A stretch of 64,000 nucleotides of DNA from Dermatophilaceae bacterium Sec6.4 (GTDB lineage Bacteria; Actinomycetota; Actinomycetes; Actinomycetales; Dermatophilaceae). The stretch spans positions 682,001 to 746,000 of the forward strand of contig CP144172.1 in NCBI GenBank assembly GCA_039636865.1, in the 5' to 3' direction. The translations under genes and the position numbers were made by a program. The notes beneath the pieces were generated by a model, which was given only the letters and a program-made list of their open reading frames with translations, ran no database searches and was not told the origin of the DNA. Shown here piece after piece: positions 16,481 through 24,459 of the stretch (positions within the stretch are counted from its first letter, which is position 1; every line of letters begins with the position of its first letter).

Positions 16481-17272
16481 TCAGGCAATGATCTTGACCA
16501 GGGTTCCGGTGGGATCGGTGAACGCCGACACCCGGCCGTGCGGACTGTCCGACGGCGGATGAACGACCGTCGCGCCGAGTGTGATCGCTCGCTGCAGGCT
16601 GGCGTCGGTGTCCTCGACACCGAAGTAGACCGACCACTGCGCCGGTGCTTCTGCGGCGACACCGCTCGAGCCCTCCGGTCGCTGCTCACCCGTCGTCATC
16701 ACCCCGACGACGTCCCGGCCGTCGATGCGACCCGTCGTGTAACGGAACCCCGGCTCGTCAGCGACCTGCTGCGGTTCCCACCCGAACACGGTCCGGCAGA
16801 AGCTGACGGTGGCGTCGTGGTCCCGGGTGAGCAGCTCGAACCACGCGGCATGGCCCGGCTCGCCCTGGGTGATCAGCCCCGGGTGGGTGCCGGCCTGCCA
16901 GACACCGATCGGCGCGCCGCTGGGGTCGGCGACGACCGCCATCCTGCCCAGATCCATCACGTCCATTGCCGGCGCGATCACGGTGCCACCGGCTTGCATC
17001 GTTGCCCGACATACGCTTTCGGCGTCGTCAGTGGCCAGGTAGACCGTCCACACATCGGCGAGGGTGCCAGGCATGCCAGGGATTGCTGGCATGCAGCCTG
17101 CCACCCGCTCGCCGGCGAGGGTGAAGTTGAGGTAGCCGCCCATCTGCGGGTCTGGTTCCTGCGACTGCCACCCGAACAATTGGCCGTAGAACGTGCGACT
17201 GACCCCCTGATCGGACGTGCTGAGGTCGATCCAGGTGGGTGCTCCGGCGAGAGTGACGGGTTGTGTGGTCAT
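16481..17272 (-). CDS. VOC family protein with two glyoxalase-like domains
   Basis: A 263-residue protein made of two vicinal-oxygen-chelate modules: GAPTWIDLSTSDQGVSRTFY to GVWQAGTHPG, and HAAWFELLTRDHDATVSFC to AFTDPTGTLVKIIA. The repeated beta-alpha-beta-beta-beta pattern and the second-domain WFELLTRD are typical of actinobacterial 'hydroxylase' VOC proteins. ATG 17272 follows CAGGAGCAG. It precedes the ECF sigma gene. Metal-dependent detoxification or ring chemistry is possible, but the substrate is unknown. Confidence 0.88.
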   Translation of the reverse strand: MTTQPVTLAGAPTWIDLSTSDQGVSRTFYGQLFGWQSQEPDPQMGGYLNFTLAGERVAGCMPAIPGMPGTLADVWTVYLATDDAESVCRATMQAGGTVIAPAMDVMDLGRMAVVADPSGAPIGVWQAGTHPGLITQGEPGHAAWFELLTRDHDATVSFCRTVFGWEPQQVADEPGFRYTTGRIDGRDVVGVMTTGEQRPEGSSGVAAEAPAQWSVYFGVEDTDASLQRAITLGATVVHPPSDSPHGRVSAFTDPTGTLVKIIA

Positions 17273-17514
17273 GGGCTGCTCCTGGGGGTGTCCTGCGGGC
17301 CCGCGCGATGCGGTTACAGAGATAGACGACGCACGGTGATCGAAATCATCGATACGGCGAAAGCTCATCATCGGAGGATGCTGACGCCGCCGCTCGCGGT
17401 TGCCGGAAACTTCCGGGCCGCGGGGGAAGAAATGAGGTGGCCACAGTCGTTGAACACCTGATTGATAGCGTTTCAGAACACCGGCCAGTGTCCCTTCGGC
17501 GAGCGGCGTAAGCA

Positions 17515-18177
17515 GTGCACCCTGCAGTAAAGAGCGGTCAGTCCTCTGAAGTGGAGGTCGACTCCGTCCGTGAGATCCTCGACCCCGCCAGTGGGGAGGT
17601 CGAGCACGTCATCCTCCTCAACCCGGACGGGTCAGCCATCGGAACCCACGACAAGGCGACGGTGCACCACGCGGATACGCCGCTGCACCTGGGGTTCTCG
17701 TGTTACATCTTCGACCACCAGGACCGTTTACTGGTCACCCAGCGGGCGCTGAGCAAGCGGACTTTCGCGGGTGTCTGGACCAATTCGGTGTGCGGGCATC
17801 CTGCCGTCGGTGAGACATTGCGCGGGGCGGTGATGCGCCGGGTCCGACGCGAGTTGGGGCTCCCCATCGGGATGCCGCGCCTGGTGCTGGCCGACTTCGC
17901 CTACCGCGCGGAGATGAACTCGGTCGTCGAGCTCGAGCTGTGCCCCGTACTCGTCGCGCATACCCTCGGCGGGAGTGAGCCGCGCCCGATGCCCGACGAG
18001 GTCGAAGACTTCGAATGGGTGTCCTGGAGCGGTTTCACCGGTGCCGTGTTGGCCGGTGAGCGTCGTGTCTCGCCGTGGTGCCGCGAGCAGCTCGATGCGT
18101 TGGTGGCGCTCGGCGACTGCCCCGAACGCTGGCCCGACGCGGACCCCTCGCGGTTGCCGTCGGCGGTGACGCTGTGA
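17515..18177 (+). CDS. idi: Isopentenyl-diphosphate delta-isomerase, type I
   Basis: A 220-residue Nudix-fold isomerase that interconverts IPP and DMAPP, the C5 units for carotenoids. Catalytic Cys93 is in NSVCGHP; the metal/catalytic glutamates are in NSVVELELCPV (Glu139 and Glu141). The first ~25 residues are longer than usual; the GTG at 17515 has only a weak ribosome site and an internal GTG at 17551 is possible. First gene of the carotenoid operon; its stop overlaps the next GTG (GTGA). No geranylgeranyl-diphosphate synthase gene is present in this window. Confidence 0.92.
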   Translation: MHPAVKSGQSSEVEVDSVREILDPASGEVEHVILLNPDGSAIGTHDKATVHHADTPLHLGFSCYIFDHQDRLLVTQRALSKRTFAGVWTNSVCGHPAVGETLRGAVMRRVRRELGLPIGMPRLVLADFAYRAEMNSVVELELCPVLVAHTLGGSEPRPMPDEVEDFEWVSWSGFTGAVLAGERRVSPWCREQLDALVALGDCPERWPDADPSRLPSAVTL

Positions 18178-18869
18178 AGATCCCCGCGAGGCTCACCGGT
18201 GGGACCTCGGACAGTGCAAAATCTGATGGCGCGACCCAGCTCTCTGCGAAGGTCGTGTACGCCGCGTTCGAACGGATGGTGCGCAGCAACCTGCGCTCGG
18301 TCAGCGTCCGCGGTCAGCTGCCCCCTGCGCCGATCGTGTGGTCGGGCAACCACCACTCCTGGTGGGACGCCTTCGTGGCCGCCTCGGTGCTCCGCCACGA
18401 GGGTCACCGGTTGACCCTGGTGATGGATGCCGAGAATCTGAAGTCCTTCGGCTTCCTCAAACCGCTGCACCTGGTGCCCAGCGACCGGCCCCGGCAGGGG
18501 CTGCAGGCGCTGCGGGACGGCACCACTCTCATCATCCTGCCCGAGGGCGAGCTGCTCGGCCCGGGCCCGATGCGCCCTTTACATCGCGGAGCCGGTTGGT
18601 TCGCCCAGCAGACTCGTGCCCCACTGGTGCCGGTGTCGCTGAGAGTCGTCTTCCGTGGTCACCAGCACGCTGAGGCCATTGTCGACATCGGCGCGCCGGT
18701 GGCTCCCGAGGACCTGGCGTCGGCAATGAGCGCCCAGCTCACCGCCCTGGACGAGCTGATCAGCACTGCCGATCCACGCGAACCGCTGCCGGGTTTCCGG
18801 CAGATAGTGGCCGGTCGCCGATCGATGGACGAGCGGATCAGCCAGCTGGCGGCCATGGTGCAGCGATGA
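18174..18869 (+). CDS. PlsC-type acyltransferase, probable carotenoid-glycoside acylase
   Basis: A 231-residue 1-acylglycerol-phosphate-acyltransferase-like protein. The H-x4-D motif is NHHSWWD and the second block is LPEGELLGPGP. Hydrophobic but not clearly membrane spanning. The GTG at 18174 overlaps the idi stop. Within a carotenoid operon next to a glycosyltransferase, its likely job is to add a fatty acyl chain to the sugar of a carotenoid glycoside, as in thermozeaxanthin- or staphyloxanthin-like pigments. That role is inferred from context; a lysophospholipid acyltransferase remains possible. Confidence 0.8.
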   Translation: MKIPARLTGGTSDSAKSDGATQLSAKVVYAAFERMVRSNLRSVSVRGQLPPAPIVWSGNHHSWWDAFVAASVLRHEGHRLTLVMDAENLKSFGFLKPLHLVPSDRPRQGLQALRDGTTLIILPEGELLGPGPMRPLHRGAGWFAQQTRAPLVPVSLRVVFRGHQHAEAIVDIGAPVAPEDLASAMSAQLTALDELISTADPREPLPGFRQIVAGRRSMDERISQLAAMVQR

Positions 18870-18928
18870 GTCGGGGCCGGCAATGAGTCAGGTGCAAGCG
18901 TGAGTCAGGTACAGCAATGAGGAAGGTA
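18861..18928 (+). repeat. Four tandem 17-bp units forming a start-stop relay
   Basis: Units at 18861-18877, 18878-18894, 18895-18911 and 18912-18928 share the pattern CAGCAATGAGTCAGGTA with a few changes. Unit 1 holds the acyltransferase stop and an overlapping ATG at 18866; unit 4 holds the glycosyltransferase ATG at 18917. Because 17 is 3n+2, each unit's start codon opens a six-codon frame (MSRGRQ, MSQVQA, MSQVQQ) that stops in an ATGA or GTGA overlap with the next start. The result is an unbroken chain of coupled starts between the two genes. Confidence 0.85.
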
Positions 18929-19990
18929 CTCACGGCGGTCACCGCGTTCATCGCGGTCAAGACCGTCATCGCGCTGTCCAACAAACGATCTTTTCCGGTA
19001 TTGCGCAACGACCCGACCAGCACGGCCGGCGGGGTGTCGTTGATTGTGCCGGTGCGTGACGAGGCGGGCCGCATTCCCCCGCGGTTGGCGGGGATGCTCG
19101 CGCAGGACGTCGACGAGTTGATCTTCCTGGACGACTGCTCGACGGACGGCACGCCCGAGATGCTCGCCGAGCGGACCGCAGGCCACCCGCATGCCCGCGT
19201 GGTCGCAGGGGCGCCGATGCCGGACGGCTGGGTCGGCAAGACCTGGGCCTGCGCTCAGGGCGCCGACGCCGCATCGGGCGATGTGCTGCTGTTCTGTGAC
19301 GCCGACATCGAACTCGGCGAGGGGGCCGTTGCTGCTGTGCTGACGCAGCTGCGCGAACAGCGCGCCGACCTGATGTCGGTCTTTCCCCGGCAGGAGACCA
19401 GGACGTTCGCGGAGCACGTGACGATGCCGTTGATCGACGATCTGCTGCTCACCGGGTTGCCGTTTCAGCTGCTGGATCAGCCGCTGGCCAAGGGTGCAGC
19501 CGCCGCGAACGGCTCGATCATGGCCTTCCCGCGAGCGTCCTATGACGCCCTCGGCGGGTTCGGCGCCGTCCGCACTGAGATCGTGGAAGACCTCGCGATG
19601 GCCCGGCATGTGCGTCGTAGCGGTCGCAAGATCGGGCTCGCGCTCGGCGGCGACCTGATCGGCACGCGGATGTATGAGGGTTACGACGAGCTGGTTGCCG
19701 GGCTGGGTAAGGGTTTGCTCGCGGTCATGGGTAACCGCCCGATGATGGTGGTCTTCACCGCCTGGCACCTGGTTGCCTACACGGCTCCTCCGCTGCTCAC
19801 CGTTCGCCGACCGGCGTGGGCGATCCCGTGGGCGCTGGGAGTGGTTGAGCGGGTGATCATCGAGTCCACGACGGGGCGGCGCCAGTGGTGGCAGGCGCTC
19901 ACCATGCCGCTCACCCCGGTCTACTCGGTGCCCGTGGCTGCCGTGTCGATCAGGCGCACCAAGCATTGGAAGGGCCGGTCCTACTCATGA
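18917..19990 (+). CDS. Family 2 glycosyltransferase, probable carotenoid glycosyltransferase
   Basis: A 357-residue GT-A enzyme. GGVSLIVPVRDEAGRI begins the nucleotide-sugar domain; FLDDCSTDGT and LLFCDADIEL carry the metal-binding Asp motifs; TEIVEDLAMARHVRRSG matches the ED motif region of GT2. An N-terminal hydrophobic segment and two C-terminal ones (VVFTAWHLVAYTAPPLL, IPWALGVVERVIIE) suggest membrane attachment. It resembles CrtQ/CruC-like carotenoid glycosyltransferases in layout. Its ATG lies in the fourth unit of the 17-bp relay, and its stop overlaps the P450 ATG (ATGA). Confidence 0.85.
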   Translation: MRKVLTAVTAFIAVKTVIALSNKRSFPVLRNDPTSTAGGVSLIVPVRDEAGRIPPRLAGMLAQDVDELIFLDDCSTDGTPEMLAERTAGHPHARVVAGAPMPDGWVGKTWACAQGADAASGDVLLFCDADIELGEGAVAAVLTQLREQRADLMSVFPRQETRTFAEHVTMPLIDDLLLTGLPFQLLDQPLAKGAAAANGSIMAFPRASYDALGGFGAVRTEIVEDLAMARHVRRSGRKIGLALGGDLIGTRMYEGYDELVAGLGKGLLAVMGNRPMMVVFTAWHLVAYTAPPLLTVRRPAWAIPWALGVVERVIIESTTGRRQWWQALTMPLTPVYSVPVAAVSIRRTKHWKGRSYS

Positions 19991-21165
19991 GCGGACTGTT
20001 GCACATCCCGCCTATGTCCTCGCTGTTGATGCGGGACGGTCGGGCTACCGATTTCCCCGAGCCGACCCGTGAGCCGTTCGCAGGGCACCTCGGGCGCTGG
20101 GGCACCGACCCGCTGACTCTCATGCAGGAGGGTGCAGCGCTGGGACCGGTATTCCGGCTGCGTCTGTGGCGCACGGCCTACGTCGGCTACAGCCCCACGT
20201 GGAACCGGCTGGTGCTCGGCGATCTCGACACGTTCCGCAGCAAGGGCGGGATGAGTCAGTTGTCGCCCTACCTCAACGACGGCATCGTGGGCACCGACTA
20301 CCCCGAGCATGCGCCGCGTCGGGCCGCATTGAATCCCGGTTTCTCCCGGTCCTCCGTGGCCGAGTTGTCCGAGCAGATGGAGCAGGTCGTACGGATGACC
20401 TTGCCTGCGGGACGCTTCGACGCGGTCGCCTGGGCGTCGCGGGTGGTGCGCGCGGTGCTGTCCAGAACGTTCCTCGGCACCCAGAGCACGCACCCGGTGC
20501 TGAATGACTTCCTGGACCCGATGACCTCCGCCCTGCCAGGACCGTTCCTGCCTCGTCCGAGGCGGTTCGCTCGGATGAACGCGGTGCTTGCTGCGCGGCT
20601 GAGAGATGCCGAACCGAACTCTCTCGCAGCGGTATTCGCGGAGCACGGTGGCCTGTCGGAGATGCGGGTGGCACTGGCCGCGGGATACGACACGACGGCG
20701 CACACGCTCGCCTGGCTACTGCGGCACGTCGCGCAACAACCGGCCTACCTCGCGCCGCCGCAGCACCGGAACGTCGTCCGTGAGGTGTTACGCCTCTACC
20801 CGGCGGGATGGCTCGGCAGTCGCATCACCTCACGCGACGTCGAATTCGAGGGGCGCACGATCCCGGCGCGCAGCATGGTCATGTACAGCCCGTTCCTCAC
20901 CCACCGCGACCCGTCCCTGTGGGATGAGCCGCAGAAGTTTCGACCCGAACGTTTCGCGGACAGGATGCCTGCGTGGGGTTACCTGCCGTTCGCGGCCGGT
21001 CCGCGCACCTGCCTCGGCCGTCACTACGCAACCCTGCTGCTGCACGTGGTGCTGCAGGTTTTGGCCGACCGCACGTTGCGTTTTGTCAGCGGCGGCGACG
21101 AGATGAGGGCCGGCGTGACGCTCAGCCCCGCCGGCCCGCAGTACTGCGAGTTGCTCGCTACATGA
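19987..21165 (+). CDS. Cytochrome P450, probable carotenoid hydroxylase
   Basis: A 392-residue bacterial P450. The I-helix is AGYDTTAHTLAW, the K-helix E-x-x-R is EVLR, and the haem loop FAAGPRTCLGRHYA carries Cys342. ATG 19987 overlaps the glycosyltransferase stop. Length and position in a crt operon recall the Thermus beta-carotene hydroxylase CYP175A1, which makes the hydroxyl group used for glycosylation. Hydroxylation of a cyclic end group is therefore the preferred inference; substrate not proven. Needs ferredoxin/reductase partners, not encoded nearby. Confidence 0.88.
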   Translation: MSGLLHIPPMSSLLMRDGRATDFPEPTREPFAGHLGRWGTDPLTLMQEGAALGPVFRLRLWRTAYVGYSPTWNRLVLGDLDTFRSKGGMSQLSPYLNDGIVGTDYPEHAPRRAALNPGFSRSSVAELSEQMEQVVRMTLPAGRFDAVAWASRVVRAVLSRTFLGTQSTHPVLNDFLDPMTSALPGPFLPRPRRFARMNAVLAARLRDAEPNSLAAVFAEHGGLSEMRVALAAGYDTTAHTLAWLLRHVAQQPAYLAPPQHRNVVREVLRLYPAGWLGSRITSRDVEFEGRTIPARSMVMYSPFLTHRDPSLWDEPQKFRPERFADRMPAWGYLPFAAGPRTCLGRHYATLLLHVVLQVLADRTLRFVSGGDEMRAGVTLSPAGPQYCELLAT

Positions 21166-21212
21166 GCTACCCGCCCGCCCACTCAATCCTTCAAGGAGCG
21201 CTCCACCCATGA
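21162..21212 (+). other. 16-codon linker frame bridging P450 and crtI
   Basis: An ATG at 21162 overlaps the P450 stop (ATGA). It opens a 16-codon frame, MSYPPAHSILQGALHP, whose TGA overlaps the crtI ATG at 21209 (again ATGA). The crtI ribosome site AAGGAG lies inside it. It could carry ribosomes across the 43-base gap between the genes. It may also be chance, since ATGA overlaps are frequent in GC-rich DNA. Confidence 0.45.
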
Positions 21213-22702
21213 GTCGTCGAGTCGTCATCATCGGAGCCGGCCTCGCCGGACTTTCAGCGGCCTGCCAACTGTCGCGCACCGGGCACGAAGTGGTCGTCGT
21301 CGAACGTGGCGATCACGTCGGTGGTCTTGCGGCGATGCGCGAGGACGCCGGTTTCACCTTCGACCTGGGCCCCACCGTGCTCACGATGCCCGACCTGATC
21401 GACGAAGCGTTGCAGGCCGCTGGCACCAGCCTGGCTGACGAGTTGACGCTGCAGCAGCTCGACCCGGCGTATCGCGCGCGGTTCGCAGATGGTTCGACGA
21501 TGGATGTGCTGGCCGACCACGACGCGATGACGCAGCAGATCCGTGAGATGTGCGGGGCCCACGACGCGGCGGCGTACCAGAAGTTCGTCATCTGGTTGAA
21601 GCAGCTCTACGAGCTGGAGATGCCGCGGTTCATCGACCGCAACTTCGAGCGTCCGTGGCAGATCGCCAACCCGCCCGCCCCGGGCGTGAAGTTGCTGAAG
21701 ATGGGCGGTCTGCGCCACCTCGACCCGCTGATCCGCAGCCGGTTCGATGATGAGCGGCTGCACCGGCTCTTCACCTTCCAGGCCCTGTATGCCGGGGTCT
21801 CACCGCAGCAGGCGCTGGGTATCTTCGCTGTCATCACCTACATGGACAGCGTGCGCGGGGTCTTCTTCCCCAAGGGCGGTATGCACGATGTGCCGCGTGC
21901 GCTGGCGCGCGCTGCCGAGGCCGCCGGCGTCGACATCCGACTGCGCACCGAGGTGACCGGGCTGCGGCGTACGCCGTCCGGCGAAGTCAGCGGGGTGGTC
22001 GTGCAAGGCGGCGCGGCGGGCGATGAGGTGCTCGCTGCCGACGTGGTGATCGCGACCGGGGACCTGCCCACGATGTACGACGTGTTGTTGCCTCAGACCA
22101 AACGCCCTCTATCGCTGCGTAAACCGAAGTTCTCGCCGTCTGCGGTCGTATGGCACGTGGGCACCGCGGACGCGGCACCCGACGATGTGCGTCACCACAA
22201 CATCCACTTCGGCAAGGAGTGGGCCAAGTCGTTCGACGAGCTGCTCGACGAGCGGGTGCTGATGCGTGACCCGTCGCGGCTGGTGTCCGTGCCGTCGGTG
22301 ACCGACCCGTCGCGGGCTCGACCCGGTGGCGCCGCGATGTACGTGCTGGAGCCTGCTCCGCACCTCGGCGGCGCGCTCGACTGGTCTCAGATGCGCGACC
22401 AGATGCGCGAGCGGCTCACCGGATTCCTACGCGGGGCGGGCTACCCGACCGACATCGTCAGCGAGCACCTCGTGACTCCTGGGGACTGGGCCGACCAGGG
22501 GCTCTCCGAGGGCACGCCGTTCGCGCTCGCACATACCCTCACCCAATCGGGCCCGTTCCGACCGACCAACTTCGCGCGCGGGGTGCCGGGACTGATCTTC
22601 GCCGGGCACGGCACCACGCCGGGTGTCGGGGTGCCGATGGTACTGGTCAGCGGCAAGTTGGCCGCGCAGCGTGCTCTGGCCCATCTGGGAGTGCCCCGAT
22701 GA
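21209..22702 (+). CDS. crtI: Phytoene desaturase (CrtI family)
   Basis: A 497-residue FAD-dependent desaturase. The N-terminal dinucleotide motif is VVIIGAGLAGLSAACQLS followed by VVVERGDHVGGLAA and FDLGPTVLTMPDL. The C-terminal bacterial-type phytoene dehydrogenase signature is GLIFAGHGTTPGVGVPMVLV. It converts phytoene to lycopene (or neurosporene) by repeated desaturation at the membrane. ATG 21209 has an AAGGAG site; its stop overlaps crtB (ATGA). Desaturation number cannot be read from sequence. Confidence 0.95.
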   Translation: MSRRVVIIGAGLAGLSAACQLSRTGHEVVVVERGDHVGGLAAMREDAGFTFDLGPTVLTMPDLIDEALQAAGTSLADELTLQQLDPAYRARFADGSTMDVLADHDAMTQQIREMCGAHDAAAYQKFVIWLKQLYELEMPRFIDRNFERPWQIANPPAPGVKLLKMGGLRHLDPLIRSRFDDERLHRLFTFQALYAGVSPQQALGIFAVITYMDSVRGVFFPKGGMHDVPRALARAAEAAGVDIRLRTEVTGLRRTPSGEVSGVVVQGGAAGDEVLAADVVIATGDLPTMYDVLLPQTKRPLSLRKPKFSPSAVVWHVGTADAAPDDVRHHNIHFGKEWAKSFDELLDERVLMRDPSRLVSVPSVTDPSRARPGGAAMYVLEPAPHLGGALDWSQMRDQMRERLTGFLRGAGYPTDIVSEHLVTPGDWADQGLSEGTPFALAHTLTQSGPFRPTNFARGVPGLIFAGHGTTPGVGVPMVLVSGKLAAQRALAHLGVPR

Positions 22703-23607
22703 GTGTCGATCCGGCGCTGCTGGAGGTCGGGTACGCCCGCTGTGCGGTGCTGACCAAGGCCTATGGCACGACGTACTTCTGGGGAGCCCGTACCCTGCCC
22801 GCAGCCCAACGCCGCGACGTCTACTCCGTCTACGCACTGTGCCGACTCGCCGACGACATCGTCGATGCACCGCACGCCACCGACGGGGCGCATCGCGAGC
22901 GGACCGGGCAAGAGCTGGAGGCTTTCGTGGAGGCCTTCCGGGCGCATCGCGCCGGTGCGAGCGATGACCCGGTGCTGGCGGCTGCTGCAGATACTGCGGA
23001 GCGGCGCGACATTCCGCAGGAATGCTTCGATCGGTTCTTCGGCGCCATGGGCAGCGACCTGCTGGTCACGCACTATGCGACCTATGAGGATCTGCTCGGT
23101 TACATGGAGGGATCGGCCGCCGTCATCGGCGAGATGATGCTGCCGGTGCTCGAGCCCACCGATCGGCGCGCGTACGCCCCGGCTCGCGACCTCGGCCTGG
23201 CGTTCCAACTCACCAACTTCCTGCGCGATGTCGACGAAGACCGTGACCGCGACCGGCACTACCTGCCGTTGGAGGACTTCGAGCGGTTCGGCGCCGACCC
23301 GGATGCGCGTTCGGTCACGCCGGAGTGGAAAGCGTTGATGCGCTTCGAGATCGAGCGCACCCGTGCGCTCTACGCGCATGCCGACACGGGGATGGAATAC
23401 CTGCCTCGAGCCTCTGCACGCTGCGTGGTGATCGCCCGGCGGCTCTACTCGCGCATCCTGGATCTGATCGAAGACGCGGACTACGACGTGTTCGCGGCAC
23501 GGGTGCAGCTGCCGACCTGGCGCAAAGCGGGAATGGCGGCGCGATTGATGGCCACGCCCGCTTCGCGGTGGCAGGCCGCCGGGTCGCCGCCTGCCCGGCG
23601 CAGGTGA
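22699..23607 (+). CDS. crtB: Phytoene synthase
   Basis: A 302-residue all-helical prenyl synthase that condenses two geranylgeranyl diphosphates to phytoene. The two Asp-rich metal sites are DDIVD (from Asp52) and DVDED (Asp177-Asp181) in the conserved NFLRDVDEDRDR block. YGTTYFWGARTLP is the usual N-terminal motif. The start overlaps the crtI stop (ATGA). Downstream, a GTG inside its own stop (23604) opens an 11-codon frame running past the crtYc start. Confidence 0.95.
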   Translation: MSVDPALLEVGYARCAVLTKAYGTTYFWGARTLPAAQRRDVYSVYALCRLADDIVDAPHATDGAHRERTGQELEAFVEAFRAHRAGASDDPVLAAAADTAERRDIPQECFDRFFGAMGSDLLVTHYATYEDLLGYMEGSAAVIGEMMLPVLEPTDRRAYAPARDLGLAFQLTNFLRDVDEDRDRDRHYLPLEDFERFGADPDARSVTPEWKALMRFEIERTRALYAHADTGMEYLPRASARCVVIARRLYSRILDLIEDADYDVFAARVQLPTWRKAGMAARLMATPASRWQAAGSPPARRR

Positions 23608-23626
23608 CGAGACCGGGACCGAGATC

Positions 23627-23986
23627 GTGCAACACCTGACCTACCTACTCATCCTCGCCGGCTGCGTGGTGCTCACCCTTCCCCTGGAGTTCCTGATCGG
23701 AGCGCGGGTGTGGCGTCGGCCGCTGCTGGCCTTCGCTGCGGTTGCCGGCCCGGCTGTCGTGTTCATCGCCTGGGATCTGGTGGGTATCGACCGCGGCTGG
23801 TGGACCTATGGGGCCCGCTACCTCGTCGGTATCGACATCGGTCCGATGCCGCTCGAAGAAGTGCTCTTCTTCGTGGTGGTGCCGATCTGCGGGTTACTGA
23901 CGTACGAGGCGGTCGGCATCTGCGGGCGGCTGCTGCGGGCGCGGCTGCCTGCTCGATCGCCGCGCGAGGCGGGCCGCGATGCCTGA
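23627..23986 (+). CDS. crtYc: Lycopene cyclase domain protein, CrtYc-type subunit
   Basis: A 119-residue membrane protein with three hydrophobic segments, the first half of the heterodimeric actinobacterial lycopene cyclase. The conserved motif is PMPLEEVLFFVVVP near residue 75. Together with CrtYd it forms cyclic end groups on lycopene. GTG 23627 is the likely start. Beta- versus epsilon-type cyclisation cannot be decided, but beta-rings would suit the P450. Its last codons lie in a 17-bp tandem duplication shared with the start of crtYd. Confidence 0.88.
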   Translation: MQHLTYLLILAGCVVLTLPLEFLIGARVWRRPLLAFAAVAGPAVVFIAWDLVGIDRGWWTYGARYLVGIDIGPMPLEEVLFFVVVPICGLLTYEAVGICGRLLRARLPARSPREAGRDA

Positions 23987-24011
23987 GTACACGTGATGCC
24001 TGAATACACGG
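23978..24011 (+). repeat. 17-bp tandem duplication at the crtYc/crtYd junction
   Basis: Units GATGCCTGAGTACACGT (23978-23994) and GATGCCTGAATACACGG (23995-24011) differ at two bases. The first holds the crtYc stop and an ATG at 23979 that encodes MPEYT then stops; the second holds the crtYd ATG at 23996, encoding the same MPEYT. The short frame overlaps crtYc by 8 bases and meets the crtYd start as TGATG. The simplest history is an older 8-base crtYc/crtYd overlap that was duplicated. Confidence 0.85.
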
Positions 24012-24331
24012 TGTCCGTCGTCCTCGGGTTGATCGTGGTGGTGGCGCTCGAGCTCGCGTGGCTGCGGACCGGGCTCTTCAAGACGGTGCGCTACTGGGCG
24101 TCGATGACGATCGTGGTCGCATTCCAGGTACTGGTGGACGGTCTGCTGACTCGTGGGTCCGAGCCGGTTGTTGCCTATGACGACTCGCAGAACCTTGGCA
24201 TCCGGTTGCCGCCTGGTATCCCGATCGAGGACTTTGCATTCGGTTTTGCGCTGTGCACTGCGGTGCTGCTCGTCTGGGTGCGCCTGACCCGCCGTGCGCC
24301 GCCGAACAGTCGGCCCACGTCCACGTCCTAA
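23996..24331 (+). CDS. crtYd: Lycopene cyclase domain protein, CrtYd-type subunit
   Basis: A 111-residue membrane protein with three hydrophobic segments, partner of CrtYc. The second-subunit motif is PPGIPIEDFAFGFAL. ATG 23996 is preferred to the GTG at 23993 because it sits in the second copy of the 17-bp duplication and reproduces MPEYT. It is the last gene of the carotenoid operon; the next gene starts 128 bases later with its own ribosome site, so it probably lies in another unit. Confidence 0.87.
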   Translation: MPEYTVSVVLGLIVVVALELAWLRTGLFKTVRYWASMTIVVAFQVLVDGLLTRGSEPVVAYDDSQNLGIRLPPGIPIEDFAFGFALCTAVLLVWVRLTRRAPPNSRPTSTS

Positions 24332-24459
24332 CTGGGCATGCTCTATGTCGGCGAGGGCGGCCGCGTACCGGCCCGGAGGCGGTCCACCGCTCCGTCGGTG
24401 CAGGGCAGAATGAATCAGTCCGGCCGCCACGTGCAGCGCCCTGCGAACGAGGAGTGATC

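Noticed and set aside
17393..17461. Possible small peptide before idi (MLTPPLAVAGNF...)
   Set aside because: The GGAGG site touches the ATG with no spacer, and there is no coupling with idi.
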